From contig NW_022872898.1 in the NCBI RefSeq assembly GCF_900324485.2, positions 1 to 64,000 on the forward strand: 64,000 bases of DNA, given 5' to 3'. The notes under the pieces were generated by a model. It did not search any database, had not been told where the DNA came from, and saw nothing but the letters and a program-made list of their open reading frames with translations. The position numbers were made by a program, and so were the translations under genes. Below, piece after piece: positions 54,097 through 63,399 of this stretch; positions within the stretch are counted from its first letter, which is position 1, and every line of letters starts with the position of its first letter. Source of the DNA: Mastacembelus armatus. Taxonomy: Eukaryota; Chordata; Actinopteri; Synbranchiformes; Mastacembelidae.

Positions 54097-54318
54097 CCAA
54101 TTCCCAACACACCACAACAAAAGACTTCATTTCCTGTCTGGACAGCTTTGGGCTCCAACAATACATCACCTCCCCAACACATTCTCTAGGCCACACCCTC
54201 GACTTAGTCTGCTGCTCTGGCGTCACAGCTCAGTCATGTTCTACCCTCGACACCTCCTTCTCCGACCACAAACTAGTCGCTTTAACTCCAAACTACCTAT
54301 CTTCAATCCCACCTTTCC
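54097..54318 (+). mobile_element. L2 endonuclease C-terminal piece
   Basis: Plus strand: TTTKDFISCLDSFGLQQYIT, SPTHSLGHTLDLVCCSGVT, TSFSDHKLVAL. It has the SDH motif of the AP-type endonuclease. It is the part missing from the LINE at 51485-53968 but lies in the opposite orientation. Confidence 0.85.
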
Positions 54319-54320
54319 CG

Positions 54321-54641
54321 CACAGCAAGAAGGTCGTGGGTTTGCAACCTGGCCTTTCTCGTGTGGAGTTTGCATGTTCTCCCTGTGCTTGTGTGGGTTT
54401 ACTCCGGGTACTCTGTTTTCCTCCCACAGTCCAATAAACATGTATGTTAGGATGATTGGTTAATCTAAATTGCCAGTAGGAGTGAGGTTATCTGTCTTTG
54501 TGTGTCTCTATGTGGCCTTGTGATGGACTGCTGACTTGTCCAGGGTGTACCCCTGCCTTCCACCTGAAAAAGAGCTGGAATAGGCTCCAGCAGATCCCTG
54601 TGACCCTGGTTAGGGAATAAGCGGCTGTAGAAGATGGATGG
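54321..54641 (+). mobile_element. tRNA-headed teleost SINE, head displaced
   Basis: CAGCAAGAAGGTCGTGGG, CATGTTCTCCCTGTGC, CCTCCCACAGTCCA, AATTGCCAGTAGGAGTG, then the GAAGATGGATGG tail. A target duplication GTCACATCTGACTC follows at 54642-54655. The first 29 bp are at 53969-53997 in reverse. Confidence 0.88.
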
Positions 54642-54859
54642 GTCACATCTGACTCAATGTAACAGGAATATACTGTATATTAATATTGTAATAATAATGT
54701 ATATGATTCCACTTTAATTACTTTCATTTGGGTGTGTTTGTGGCAGCCCCTCTCAGTAGCTGGTAGTGGTAAGTGCGCAGTGCACAGTGAGCATGTTGAC
54801 GTCTCATGGCCAGATCAGGCGTCATGATGCGAAGACATCAGCTTCCAGGAGAAACAGAT

Positions 54860-54905
54860 GCATTGGTGGTTCAATGGAAGAATTCACGCCTGCCATGCGG
54901 GATCT
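54860..54905 (+). pseudogene. tRNA-Gly(GCC) 5' part
   Basis: GCATTGGTGGTTCAATGGAA then CACGCCTGCCATGCGGG: acceptor, D and anticodon arms are good, but the T arm is replaced by unrelated sequence. Confidence 0.7.
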
Positions 54906-55053
54906 CCAGATCTCTCAGATCTCCTTTATGATTTCCTAAAGATGACACACATTTGGATCATTTGAATTTAGCTTCTCCAAATAAGTGCCGTATGGCCTTA
55001 TTGTACAATTCTGTATTTTACAGCACCATGTTCTGATACCAAAGGCTGTGTCA

Positions 55054-55126
55054 GTTTCTGTACTGTAGTGGTCCTCGTGTTTGCCTGATAAGTGAAAAGA
55101 CCCTGGTTTGGAACCAGGTAGAAAAA
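55054..55126 (+). pseudogene. tRNA-Val-derived pseudogene
   Basis: GTTTCTGTACTGTAGTGG start, T arm CCCTGGTTTGGAACCAGG. The anticodon loop CTGATAA no longer reads Val. Confidence 0.65.
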
Positions 55127-55734
55127 GAAACACCTTAAAGTAAGTAGCAGCACAAAGTACAAATCAAATAAATATTTCTGTTTTAGGCTTTTTTTTTTTT
55201 TTTTGCAGTTGTATTTCATTTCAAAGTCATTTATAATCTCAATCTCAAATCTCAATCTCAAATGATTTATGAACATTAGCAAAAGACATAGTGGTTTGAC
55301 TATTACTGTCACCATGGAACCACCATATGAACATAATTCAAGTTAAACTGAGCTCTGTCCTATAACTGTGATAAGTTGTATGTCCTGCATAAAATCTAAA
55401 TCCCAGTATTTCCTGTTTGACATAGATTTGTCTCAGAATAGTTCATGACTGACTGGTGACTGAATCATTGGCACAGACACTACATCATTTTGTACCTTTT
55501 CATTTTGGAACAAATTTTTAGAGATCGACTTTTACTGGAGAATTTAGTTTAGTGAACAGGAGCTGACAAACATGAATCCTTTATGAAACAGGAGAATGGT
55601 GCAAGGAGATAGGAAGGAAACAGAGACAGTCCTTCTAAACTTTCTAGGCTCAAGAGCTAAAATTAATTGTTCAGTGTGCAGATGATATCAGCATAAAAAG
55701 AAATGTTTCCCACAGGTCAGTCAGTAGAGCAGTC
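55127..55734. other. Intergenic, nothing recognised
   Basis: Contains a T homopolymer near 55190-55205 and a short AATCTC direct repeat near 55235-55262. No gene seen. Confidence 0.4.
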
Positions 55735-55965
55735 ATCCATCTATCTATATCCGCATATTCTTAACTAAGGTCACAGGGATCTTCTGGAGCTTATCCCAGC
55801 TCTCTTTGGGATAAAGGCAGGGGTACACCCTGGACAGGCCAGCACTCCATCGCAGGGCCACATAAAGTGGAACAACCTCACGCTCCTATGGGCAATTTAG
55901 AGTCAACAATCAACCTGACATACATGTTTTGGACAGTGGGAGCAATCCAAAATACCCAGACATTT
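55735..55965 (-). mobile_element. SINE 3' two-thirds
   Basis: Minus-strand copy running from the CATCCATC tail through CCAGCTCTCTTTGGG to ACATACATGTTTTGG. The tRNA-like head is missing. Confidence 0.8.
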
Positions 55966-56068
55966 ACGGTTAGGGCAAAACCATGATCTTTAGTATGAAA
56001 GCCCTGTATTTTTTCATGTGGTTGTAATGAGTATGACTGATGCATAAAGTTCAAAGTTAATAACTGCA

Positions 56069-56142
56069 TGGCCAGTATGGGGCTTGAACCCATGACATTG
56101 GCGTTATTAGCACCACGCTCTAACCATCTGAGCTAACTGGCC
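56069..56142 (-). tRNA. tRNA-Ile(AAT)
   Basis: 74 nt, complete. The acceptor GGCCAGT pairs with ACTGGCC. The D arm is TAGCTCAGATGGTTAGAGC, the anticodon arm TGGTG-CTAATAA-CGCCA (AAT), and the T arm ATGGG-TTCAAGC-CCCAT. It decodes AUU/AUC/AUA through A34 editing. Decayed relatives are at 31926 and 46531. Confidence 0.92.
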
Positions 56143-56449
56143 TGTGTATGAACATGCAGCACATTGAAAATTTCAAACAGGAAACATGGGATTAGTGATT
56201 TGTTGAAAAGCACAGAGAAAACGAGGTCAGAGGAGTAACACTCACTGAAGGTGCCTTTGGAGTTGTCCTCTACACATAACTCTCATCAGCTGCTCTCTGT
56301 GCTCTTCAGAGAGTGTACCAGCTACTATGTACGAGAATCCACAGGTTATCACTATCGATGGTTATTACCAGCCATTCCAGAAACTGGGTACTCACTTCCC
56401 TGTCATTCCTCACAGCAGGCTGACCAGTAGACTCTGCTTGTAGTGGTCT

Positions 56450-56600
56450 ACTACATCCCCCTCTGGCCCTGGATGGTGATGGGCTCCACAGGTGTCCTCC
56501 TCCTGAAGTTTATGATGAGCTCCTTCGTCCACGTTCAGGAGCAGGTGGTTAGGCTGAGACCACTCCACAAAGTCTCTGATCAGTGTCCTGCACTCTGACT
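56450..56600 (-). mobile_element. LINE reverse-transcriptase fragment
   Basis: CRTLIRDFVEWSQPNHLLLN, then after a frame change EGDVVDHYK: third copy of the piece at 35190 and 48690. Confidence 0.65.
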
Positions 56601-56788
56601 TCTTCCTCTGACATGAGCTTCTCTGAGGAGGCTGAGCAAGGCAAGAAGCACAGCTCACACTGCCCATTTTTTCAGACAGTAGGCATCAACTCAGCACATC
56701 AAATGGAGCTACAAAGAGGTCAAAGCTACCTGTGGTAAGCTCAGGCGGACTTTTCTGAGACTGATATGCAACATTGAGTCATAAACTA

Positions 56789-56861
56789 CGTTTCTGCCTT
56801 GTTTTGAACCGGGGAGCTTTCGCACGTGAGGCAAACGAGATGACTACTACACTACAGAAAC
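56789..56861 (-). tRNA. tRNA-Val(CAC), marginal
   Basis: 73 nt. The acceptor GTTTCTG/CAGAAAC and anticodon arm TTTGC-CTCACGT-GCGAA (CAC) are good. The T stem CCCGG against CAAGG has two mismatches. Probably a young pseudogene. Confidence 0.58.
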
Positions 56862-56957
56862 TGACACAAGGGATGTATTAGCACCGCCTTTTTAAGGCTA
56901 AAGCACAATAGAGAAAATGCCTAAAGAAACTGGTATTGCTGCTCCCTTCAAAATACT

Positions 56958-57030
56958 GACCAAGTCGGGCCCTGTTTAGCTACTAAAATCAGACAAGACA
57001 AGGCTCTTGTAGGACGGTATGGCTGTGGGC
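56958..57030 (-). pseudogene. 5S rRNA pseudogene fragment
   Basis: Minus strand: GCCCACAGCCATACCGTCC, then TCTTGTCTGATTTTAGTAGC, then TAAACAGGGCCCGACTTGG. It follows the first two-thirds of vertebrate 5S rRNA, including the start of the internal promoter. It is diverged and lacks the 3' third, so it is a relic. Origin from a 5S-derived SINE is possible but no SINE body follows. Confidence 0.75.
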
Positions 57031-57597
57031 CACAGACTTTGTGATGAATGCAGCATTTCTTGATGCTAACTGACACCACCGACCGGTTCATACTAGCTAG
57101 AATGTAAATGCTTTGATTTTTGCAATTTAGTGTGGGTGTGACCTATCCTGGCCCGCCATACTAACTCTTTTTCTTTTCTATACAAAAGATTAGTCTGGAA
57201 TCTCTTCAGTAGAGATCAGTTTCCAAGAGGTGGGCCAGTGGTTGCCGAGTAAACCAATCAGAAACAAAGAATATATAATATGGAATACAAAGTCAGTGGA
57301 CAACTGCAAGCAGCACTGTGAGACACCTGTTTTTATGACATGCTTTGTATTTTTTAAAACTACAAATAAACGGTGCACTTGTATCTGCATATCAATTTCT
57401 TCCTTCAAATACCTTTTTTGTGTAGAACACACCCTGACATTTTTGTGTCTGAGTATATTCTTCCAGGTTCGGCAACATGAAGGGATAGCAGCAGGTTATC
57501 CAGCAATGTTTGGACTTACTCAGGGTTTCTGGTATCACCAAGCTGGTTTATGGTAACCATATGTTTTGTTCTGTGGTGAGGACAGCATAACATAAGA
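57031..57597. repeat. Intergenic, duplicate of 27.4-27.7 kb
   Basis: 57275-57615 is shared with 27380-27745. 57183-57225 (GTCTGGAATCTCTTCAGTAG) recurs at 63611-63645. No gene. Confidence 0.7.
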
Positions 57598-57668
57598 CTC
57601 CCCATCAGGGAATCGAAACCGGGACTTCTGCGTGACAGGCAGAGATACTGTCCACTCTATCTATTAAA
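57598..57668 (-). pseudogene. tRNA-Asp(GTC) pseudogene
   Basis: GCCTGTCACGCAGAAG gives GTC and TTTCGATTCCCTGATGGGGA the 3' end. The 5' acceptor is unrecognisable and the D arm is altered. Confidence 0.68.
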
Positions 57669-57707
57669 CCTGTTAACACAAACCAGTTAACCAGACTTCA
57701 AGCATCA

Positions 57708-57840
57708 CATCCATCCATCCATTTTCTGTACCTGCTTTTTCCTGAAAGCCAGGGTCACGGGGATCAGCTGGAGCCTATCCCAGCTCTCTCTCAGGTGAAA
57801 GGCAGGGGTACACCCTGGACAGGTCACCAGTCCGTCGCAG
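57708..57840 (-). mobile_element. SINE tail fragment
   Basis: Minus-strand 3' third, from CATCCATCCATCC to CACCAGTCCGTCGCAG. It abuts the LINE fragment at 57841. Confidence 0.8.
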
Positions 57841-58230
57841 TTCAAGCATGCCTAACTGACATAAAGGCCTGGATGACCAGTAACTTTCTACTTTTAAATT
57901 CAGAACCAGAAGTCATTGTATTTGGGCCTAAAAACCTCAGAAATAACTTTTCTAAAATTATAGCCCTGTTAGATGGCATAGCCCTGGCCTCCAGCACTAC
58001 TGTAAAAAACCTTGGAGTTATTTTTGACCAGGACATGTCCTTTAACTCGCACATAAAACAAGTCTCTAGAACTGCATTCTTTCACCTGCGCAACATTGCC
58101 AAAATTAGGAACATGCTGTCTCAAAATGATGCAGAAAAACTAGTCCATGCATTTGTTACCTCAAGGCTAGATTACTGTAACTCATTAATATCTGGATGTC
58201 CCAATATCTCCATAAAAACCCTCCAGAGGT
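57841..58230 (+). mobile_element. L2-like LINE fragment
   Basis: Plus frame to 58232: [95 protein letters not shown], ending ISIKTLQR where a Ser tRNA relic begins. Same subfamily as 20681-21045 but with its frame nearly intact. Confidence 0.88.
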
Positions 58231-58304
58231 GACTGAGTGGTTAAATTAACAGACCACTAGTTTGTTTTGTAACTCATGTGTGGGTTCAAATCCCATTCTT
58301 GTTG
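58223..58304 (+). pseudogene. tRNA-Ser relic fused to LINE
   Basis: AGGTGACTGAGTGGTTAAAT start and GTGTGGGTTCAAATCCCATT T arm with a CTTGTTG end. The anticodon region (ACCACTAGTTTG) is unreadable. The 3' flank to 58500 matches that of the Ser loci at 36374 and 49874. Confidence 0.65.
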
Positions 58305-58640
58305 TGGATGCTGGTTTTAGAAATGATGTTAAGACAACAAAACTTCAAGTATTATGTTTGCTTCAGAACAGAGGATCGTTTCAGTCCATCGACCTTGGGA
58401 TTCTGCCCCCAGCACACTTCTGCTGCACTCTGTTCCCCTCCACTCTGCATTTTAGCTATATTTACCTTCAATCACTATTCTGGAAGGTCAAAAGACTAAG
58501 AGTTTGTAAGGATCCTGGGTGGCTATCCTAAATCCAGTGCACTTGCAAAATGGTGGAAAACAGTGGACAGCTGGTTTCCTAGCTAAATCTGGAAACAAAT
58601 GCAATGGAATGGAAATGTTTTCTTTGGAAAGATTCACATA

Positions 58641-58894
58641 CAGTCAAGCCCGAAGTTATTCATACCCCTGGCAAATTCTGACTTAAAGTTACTCTTATTC
58701 ACATGCCATTTTTTGTTCAAATGTAAATAAAAAATTAATAATCATTTTTTCCACAATGATGCCTCTTGTCCATCGTCTTATTTCCTTCTGGGAGCCGCCT
58801 GTGTCATTTCTAATCAAGAAAAATCTTGCTGGTTGAATAAAAGTAACTTTAATTCAGAATTTGCCAGGGGTATGAATAATTTTGGGCTTGACTG
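58641..58894. mobile_element. Tc1/mariner-type MITE
   Basis: 254 bp with terminal inverted repeats of about 50 bp (CAGTCAAGCCCGAAGTTATT at the left; AATAATTTTGGGCTTGACTG at the right). TA dinucleotides flank it at 58639-58640 and 58895-58896. The interior has no coding capacity. It is a non-autonomous element; the arms differ by only a few bases. Confidence 0.92.
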
Positions 58895-59139
58895 TATGTG
58901 TGTTTCCTTTGGGAAACTACATATGGATAACTAGCGAGGACAAACATTAGAAAACAGGAACATATAGGATTGCAGTAAGACACAGGGAAGACTGAGACTG
59001 TTGAGATCTAACCGCTGATGAGATACTTTTTTTGTTTTTTGACAGTTTTAAACAACATTGATTCAGCTGAGTTTTTACAGGTTGGTGTCACTGTCTTAAA
59101 GTCCATGAGGTGGGTCACCAATATCTGTAAACTGTCGGT

Positions 59140-59440
59140 ATTTAAACCAAACAAGCAGAAAAAGTCCAAAAATGCCTTTACAAAAAGGGTTCAGGACTTG
59201 CCCTTCAGACCATAGTCTAAGGCAGGAAAACTGAACATTCCCCCATGACTGACCCCGTACAAACTGCAGGCCTCTCAGACAAACGCTGGAATTTTACATG
59301 ACACCTCACAGCCATTGGACCCTCCCTTGCATCTGCAAATGCAGGATGAGGATTTTCCAGCAGATGTGACCATTTCTGACTGTGTCAGTGCTTCCACACA
59401 GTCACTAATTTTTGCTTCATACTGATTCAGAGCAAGGGCA
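59140..59440 (+). other. Coding-like fragment, unidentified
   Basis: One plus frame reads FKPNKQKKSKNAFTKRVQD, later LTPYKLQASQTNAGILHDTS and LHLQMQDEDFPADVTISDCV, interrupted by two in-frame stops. The composition looks protein-like but I recognise no family. It could be a decayed transposon ORF or chance. Confidence 0.3.
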
Positions 59441-59447
59441 TCACTTT

Positions 59448-59635
59448 GGATGAGTGGTTAACATTGTTGCCTCACAGCAAGAAGGCTCAGGCTGGTTAGA
59501 AACCTGGTGGGGGCCTTTCTGTGTTGAGGTTGCATATCATCCACATGCTTGTGTGGAGCTACTCTGGTTTCCTCCCACAGTCCAAAAACATGTATGTCAG
59601 GTTGGTTGGTTATTCTAAATTGCCCATAGGAGTGT
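59448..59635 (+). mobile_element. SINE head and middle
   Basis: GATGAGTGGTTAACATTGTT, CTCACAGCAAGAAGG, CCTCCCACAGTCCA, AAATTGCCCATAGGAGTG. The 3' third is missing. Confidence 0.8.
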
Positions 59636-59978
59636 GTCAAGCTTTTCTTTGTAACTCGGCATTTGATGAACTATGAGGACTGAAGGAACTGTTTGTGTCC
59701 AAGTTGAGAAGGTATCTGGCTTTAAAAAATCCTGTGGTCCTGCACATCAACATCTTACTGTTCTCAAAACATCCAAACATAAAAGGAGGAACTTTCTTTT
59801 TTTTTATACCAGAACCTGATATAAAAAGTTCAAACCTCACACAGGGCTTCTTCTTAATGCCCACCTGAAATTATGTGCAGTCATATGTATTGTGCTTTGT
59901 TTAGACAGTCAGTGGGAAACCAGGTCTGAAAATGTGTCCCTAAGAGAGGAAATGAAAATGAAAAACGTTCTCGTGACA

Positions 59979-60052
59979 GTCTCTGTGGCGTAATAGGTCA
60001 GTGCATTCGGCTGTTAACTGAAAGGTTGGTGGTTCAAGTCCACCCAGGGACG
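59979..60052 (+). tRNA. tRNA-Asn(GTT)
   Basis: 74 nt, complete. The acceptor GTCTCTG pairs with CAGGGAC. The D arm is GGCGTAATAGGTCAGTGC, the anticodon arm TTCGG-CTGTTAA-CTGAA (GTT), and the T arm TGGTGG-TTCAAGT-CCACC. It decodes AAU/AAC. The only Asn gene in the window; no T4 run immediately downstream. Confidence 0.93.
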
Positions 60053-60284
60053 TCTTCCTTCTGGTGATTTGTCTGTATTCAGAGTTTGCCCATAAATGAG
60101 TTGAAAGTCAAGAAGTCATACCTCCAAACTAATAGCACAGCTTTGATGGTGAAGTATTAAAGTCATTCCCTTCTCAATCATTCCAGTGTTTCTGTGTTAC
60201 AAGTCTTCAAGTGCCTTTATTCAGTTCCAATGTATCTCTGTCAGATAAATTGCAGGTTTCAGTCCAACTTTCTCTTAGACTAAT

Positions 60285-60362
60285 GAAGCCACCTGGATGG
60301 GTGGTGAAACGTTGAGGCCTTAAAACTGAGTCCAGTTGCTATGACTCAACTTTTAGATTCTT
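60285..60362 (+). mobile_element. Penelope-like element 3' end
   Basis: GAAGCCACCTGGATGGGTGG, GAAACGTTGAGGCC, then GTCCAGTTGCTATGACTCAA: the terminal segment I associate with fish Penelope-like elements. Matches the inverted end at 325-416. Confidence 0.5.
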
Positions 60363-60597
60363 AGTAATGTTAACATAGTATATAAACACTTGGTTGTAGT
60401 AGAATAGATGTTATAGTTAATTTTATGGCTGATTAGTCAATAATGAAGTTTTCTGACACTTGGGTTTGAAGTAAAGCTATAGTAACATCAGCTCTGAATG
60501 GAACCCCCACATCCCCAACACACTGTTTCTTCCCAACTGTGTCATTGTGTCAGTATCATAATCTAAAGGTATAGCAAAGGATGGTTTAGATCCACCG

Positions 60598-60722
60598 GCC
60601 TCTGGGACCAGGACCACTACAGCAGTGGGATGATAAACGAGAACCAGGACCCGAATTTTATTCACCAAGACCACTACAAGAATGAATTTAACCATGTAAA
60701 GCCCACTGTTGCAGAATTACAA
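60598..60722 (+). other. Coding-like ENQDP repeat fragment
   Basis: A plus frame reads LWDQDHYSSGMINENQDPN then FIHQDHYKNEFNHV. It shares the Q-D-P-x-F-I pattern and roughly 18-residue spacing with 63400-63612. Family unknown. Confidence 0.4.
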
Positions 60723-60769
60723 CATCACTTTTAACAATTCTAATATTCAATTCTTCTATTGTTTGTCCT

Positions 60770-61545
60770 CACAATGCTATTGGATAGAAGAGGTGTTTAT
60801 AAGTGGGAGAGGAAGCTTTGATGTCTGAGTGGTAGGGAACCACAACATCCATCCATCTTCTGTACCCGCTTTTTCCTGAAAGCCAGGGTCACGGGAATCT
60901 GCTGGAGCATATCCCAGCTCTCTCTCGGGTGAAAGTCAGGGGTACACCCTGGACAGGTCACCAGTCCATCACAGGGCCACATAGAGACACACAAAGACAG
61001 ACAACCTCACACACTCACACTCACTCCCACAGGCAATTTAGATTCACCAATTAACCTAACATGCATGTTTTCAGACTATGGGAGGAAACACGGAGTAAAC
61101 CCACACAAGCACGGGGAGAACATGCAAACTCCACACAGAAAGGCCAGGTTGCAAACCCACTACCTTCTTGCTGTGAGGCAACAGTGCTAACCACTCATCC
61201 ACCATGCTGCCCAGAATCACAACATCTGCACTGTCAAATGGTATGACAACAGAGCGGTCACACTTGTGTCATCCTTTGCTGGACCAGAACCTGTGCAGAA
61301 GATTCAGCGATTAAGCTACCAAACCCCTCATTGATGTTGAGAGGCCTTACATTGTTGGTACCTACAACAAACACATGGGGGGTGTGGATTTGTTGGACTC
61401 ATTTGCTACCAAGTACAAGTTCCTCATGAAATCTCACCGCTGGTACATTTACATCTTCTGGCACACCATCATCCTTGCTGTGATTAATACCTGGCTCCTC
61501 TACAAGTGGGACTGTAAAGCTCTGAAGATGACTAAGAAAATCTGA
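60770..61545 (+). pseudogene. piggyBac transposase C-terminal fragment split by a SINE
   Basis: 60770-60846 and 61205-61545. Reads VVGNHNI, then (after the SINE) TVKWYDNRAVTLVSSFAGPE, VERPYIVGTYNKHMGGVDLL, SHRWYIYIFWHTIILAVINT, ending KMTKKI-stop at 61545. MGGVD holds the third catalytic aspartate of piggyBac transposases. A stop upstream of the SINE and a frameshift near 61326 are visible. The Cys-rich C-terminal finger is absent. Confidence 0.87.
60847..61213 (-). mobile_element. tRNA-headed teleost SINE, full length, inside piggyBac
   Basis: The most complete SINE. On the minus strand: head GGCAGCATGGTGGATGAGTG, B-box region GGTAGTGGGTTTGCAACC, middle, and GATGGATGGATG tail. It is flanked by the 9-bp target duplication CACAACATC on both sides. 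Confidence 0.9.
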
Positions 61546-61839
61546 GAGGTCAATTTATTTTCAATTTTTTCTATATTTGTGTCTTAGGGCTAAATGAATA
61601 GGGTAAGGAGAGAACTTCAGAGATCAAAAAATCAAAAAAATGTGGTACATAAAGAGATGTTCTAATGTCATTGTGCCTTTTTGTGATTTCAGTGCAAAAC
61701 CATGTGGCATTAATACTACATATATAATACTACTTACTACTAATATTGTGATATAATATGTAATGTAAACCAATACACCAGGTCTCAGATTGTGTTACTC
61801 TTTTTTTTACATTTTTGTAAACAGAAACAGCAACAGACT

Positions 61840-62003
61840 AACTCAGCAACACAACAGTCATCCAGGCCAGGTAGCTCCTTCAGCAACACCAGAGACTGAC
61901 TGTTACCCACTGAATGTATGTCTGTATAAATATAAACCTGTCAATACAAATGCTACAAATCAGATTTTATGTGAAGGACAGTCAGTCTATATGTGTCTAT
62001 GTA
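61840..62003. repeat. Direct repeat with 62286-62415
   Basis: About 130 bp (CCCACTGAATGTATGTCTGT core) repeated 440 bp downstream. Inverted relatives are at 31.3-31.4 and 45.15-45.2 kb. Confidence 0.8.
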
Positions 62004-62829
62004 CAACAGCCTCATGGTTATATCTGTGTTGCCAAGTGTTGAGTATGACAGGCTTCTTTTGGAACAAACTTCCAGCCTTCTCCTTTGCTGCTGATGAGAC
62101 ATGTTCAGTAGCAGCCTCTGTCCACATGTTGGATTCAGTGAAATTCCCTCAGATATTTTTAATTACATGCACTGTATCTAAAAACTGACTTCATTATAGC
62201 TACATCTATTTTTATAGCTAAACTATCAATAAAACCATGAGCTTACCAGTTGCCAGCTGCAGTTTGAGTCTAAGTCTTGACTCTCAACAACAGAGACTGA
62301 CAGTCACAGAGACTGTTACCCACTGAATGTATGTCTGTATAAATATAAACCTGTCAATACAAATGCTACAAATCAGATTTTATGTGAAGGACAGTCAGTC
62401 CATATGTGTCTGTTATAAATATAGGTTATAACTTCTGAGTAGTTTTCAAATAAAACAAAAACCCACTTCCAGACCTACCTGGAAGCAGTTCAGCTGTCAT
62501 GTGACCTGGTTAGGAAAAGGTAATGACAGTATTACCCAGACAATAACATCTGTGACTAGTAGCCAAACACACCTGTGGTCTATCTCTGTAGCAACAGTTC
62601 AACAGTGTCTGTTTTGGCACATAGGAAGAAAATTGTTAAAGAAAGAAGTGTCACACTAATATATGATATTTTTATCAGGAAGGAGGAACTGAAGGAATTA
62701 AATATGAGTTAGAAGAATAAAGAGGGAAGAATGAAACAGAGCAAAGAAAAGTAAAATGGAGTAGGAGAGGACAGAGAAGGGTGAACAATAGAAATAAAGC
62801 TGTATAAATAAATTTGTTTTGTTTAATTT

Positions 62830-62881
62830 GTGTCTGACTTCAGATCAGAAGGTTGTGTATTCAAGTCACATTCGGTATCCT
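62830..62881 (+). pseudogene. tRNA-Trp 3' part with TCA anticodon
   Basis: GTGTCTGACTTCAGATCAGA, then GGTTGTGTATTCAAGTCAC matches Trp(CCA) from the anticodon arm on. The loop CTTCAGA reads TCA. The acceptor and D arms are missing, so no product is expected. Confidence 0.65.
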
Positions 62882-63169
62882 CTATGTTTGATATGTTATG
62901 TGCCTTGTTAACCACAGGTTATTCCACACTGAGGATATCACCAATCAGTAGCCTGAAGCCTTAGCCAAGCTGATACCAAAACTATAGGAGTATGTAGAAT
63001 CCACTGCTTTAGATGACCAGTGAACACACTGGTCTTTGCAGTGGAGTGAACACACTGAAATCCACACAGTGATCATTAAAATGGAAGGCTAAGTAGACTA
63101 AGGCCTTACCTTATCTTGCTGTTGTTATCATAGGAGTCTGTAGATGTTACCAATGGTGTACAGATCATT

Positions 63170-63345
63170 AGGAGCATGCATTGATAGAAGTGAAACAGGA
63201 AGACGTTTATACAGTATACAGACACAGGTAGGAGAAGGAAAAATTGGGGGCTGGAATCAACAGGAAGAAAGCATCATAACAGGATTAAGAATAGGACATA
63301 CAGGATTAAATGACAGACTACATAACATTGGGAAGCATCCAACAA
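63170..63345 (+). mobile_element. LINE RNase-H-domain-end-like fragment
   Basis: A plus frame reads RRLYSIQTQVGEGKIGGWNQ, then SIITGLRIGHTGLNDRLHNI and GKHPT. The RIGHTGLN...GKHPT phrase is typical of the end of the RNase H domain in some LINEs. It lacks the following Cys-rich segment. The family is not pinned down. Confidence 0.6.
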
Positions 63346-63399
63346 GGAGGAGAAACAGCAGCAGACTCTGTCTACTACAACTACAACAAAACCGAAATT

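Larger units (their letters stand above)
53969..54320. other. Small inverted segment
   Basis: Contains, in order: reversed SINE head (53969-53997), reversed SINE target-site copy (53998-54011), reversed flank (54012-54071), gap, and an L2 endonuclease piece on the plus strand. Flipping this block would restore both the LINE to its left and the SINE to its right. The unrearranged paralogue is at 45.25-45.41 kb. Confidence 0.8.
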
